Origin: a virus | Strand: one strand, 5' to 3' | IMG/VR virus record: IMGVR_UViG_3300025141_000588 | Location: 1-27,589 of that record | DNA: 27,589 nt | Shown: positions 27,385 through 27,589 of the stretch, in pieces | Layout of the letters: the number at the start of each line of letters is the position of its first letter | Position numbering within the stretch: the first letter of the stretch is position 1 | The notes under the pieces: model-generated | What the model saw: only the letters and a program-made list of their open reading frames with translations | The model's database searches: none | What the model was told of the DNA's origin: nothing | Made by a program: the position numbers and the translations under genes

Positions 27385-27589
27385 TTATACTGATATTGTT
27401 TCTTCCATTAATATTTCTTTAGCGAAATATTTACCAACATCTGATTTTTTTATTCTCCATTTGGAAGGTCTATCATAACTCTTTCCATATAATTGAACAC
27501 CATCATCTAACATTTGTGTTGCTTTCTTACTACTGAAGAATAGTTCAGCTCCTGATTTAGGATTAGTCCAATTTTGTCTTACTAAGTCA
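27385..27589 (-). CDS. C-terminal part of an unknown protein (partial, right edge)
   Basis: 67 codons are open from the right edge to a TAA at 27385. The end reads NPKSGAELFFSSKKATQML, DDGVQLYGKSYDRPSKWRI and KKSDVGKYFAKEILMEETIS. Mixed alpha/beta composition; not recognised. The start lies outside the window. Confidence 0.55.
   Translation of the reverse strand, partial: DLVRQNWTNPKSGAELFFSSKKATQMLDDGVQLYGKSYDRPSKWRIKKSDVGKYFAKEILMEETISV

Noticed and set aside
1-27589. CRISPR arrays, insertion sequences, integrase or attachment sites
   Set aside because: No regularly spaced repeats, no transposase or integrase motifs and no terminal inverted repeats with target duplications were seen.

Overview
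The window looks like part of the genome of an AT-rich (roughly 30% GC by eye) T4-like myovirus infecting a Gram-negative, probably marine, bacterium. The evidence is a T4-type baseplate block (gp6/J-like, gp25-like and a gp5-like spike), a gp55-type late sigma factor, and the accessory set typical of marine T4-like phages: PhoH, peptide deformylase, Hsp20, and a CobT-like protein with a von Willebrand A domain. There is also a signal-peptide-bearing outer-membrane barrel. Nearly all genes lie on the minus strand, densely packed with TAATG/ATGA overlaps. The only plus-strand genes are three at 19915-21479.

Layout in the direction of minus-strand transcription (right to left). (1) 27.6-27.4 kb: 3' end of an unknown gene. 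(2) 27.29-22.15 kb: a sigma70-like promoter followed by a long run of small membrane and zinc proteins, an HNH nuclease and FOUR divergent homologues of the phage Mu Mom DNA-modification acyltransferase, interleaved with tiny ORFs. (3) 22.05-21.47 kb: a charged unknown protein. (4) Plus strand, 19.9-21.5 kb: a tiny membrane protein, a zincin-type metallopeptidase and a full-length CCA-adding-type nucleotidyltransferase. The last two share a 10-residue N-terminal peptide ending L-x-E|A, like T4 capsid-targeting sequences. (5) 19.83-15.45 kb: a PNKP/PseT-type 3'-phosphatase, a putative PD-(D/E)xK nuclease, a GC-rich structured intergenic segment, the VWA/HExxH protein, two micro-ORFs and a HAD nucleotidase. 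(6) 15.38-12.98 kb: Hsp20, a frameshifted exported protein, a zinc-finger protein, deformylase and small proteins. (7) 12.76-9.3 kb: porin-like protein, small holin-like proteins, PhoH and a 3D-domain (lysis-type) protein. (8) 9.16-4.84 kb: a DUF4338/DruA-like protein, a GT-B glycosyltransferase, an HD hydrolase, a membrane protein and gp55, closed by a terminator. (9) 4.75-0 kb: late baseplate operon, running off the left edge.

Regulation is partly readable. Five promoters share a TATATT (or TAAATT) -10 box, and four of them have a -35 inside an A-tract-GCTTG context (early-type). A second motif around TATTTATAKATR precedes the baseplate operon and other genes and is a candidate gp55-dependent late promoter. 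Paired TTGTAACA repeats spaced exactly 10 bp occur in three intergenic regions, with a weaker fourth. Three intrinsic terminators are clear.

The most unusual features are the four-copy Mom-like cluster (one copy lacking the conserved Asp), a second modification-type pair (DruA-like plus glycosyltransferase) in the operon that makes the late sigma factor, and the putative capsid-targeted CCA-adding enzyme and metallopeptidase. Functional assignments come from reading motifs only; no database search was possible.
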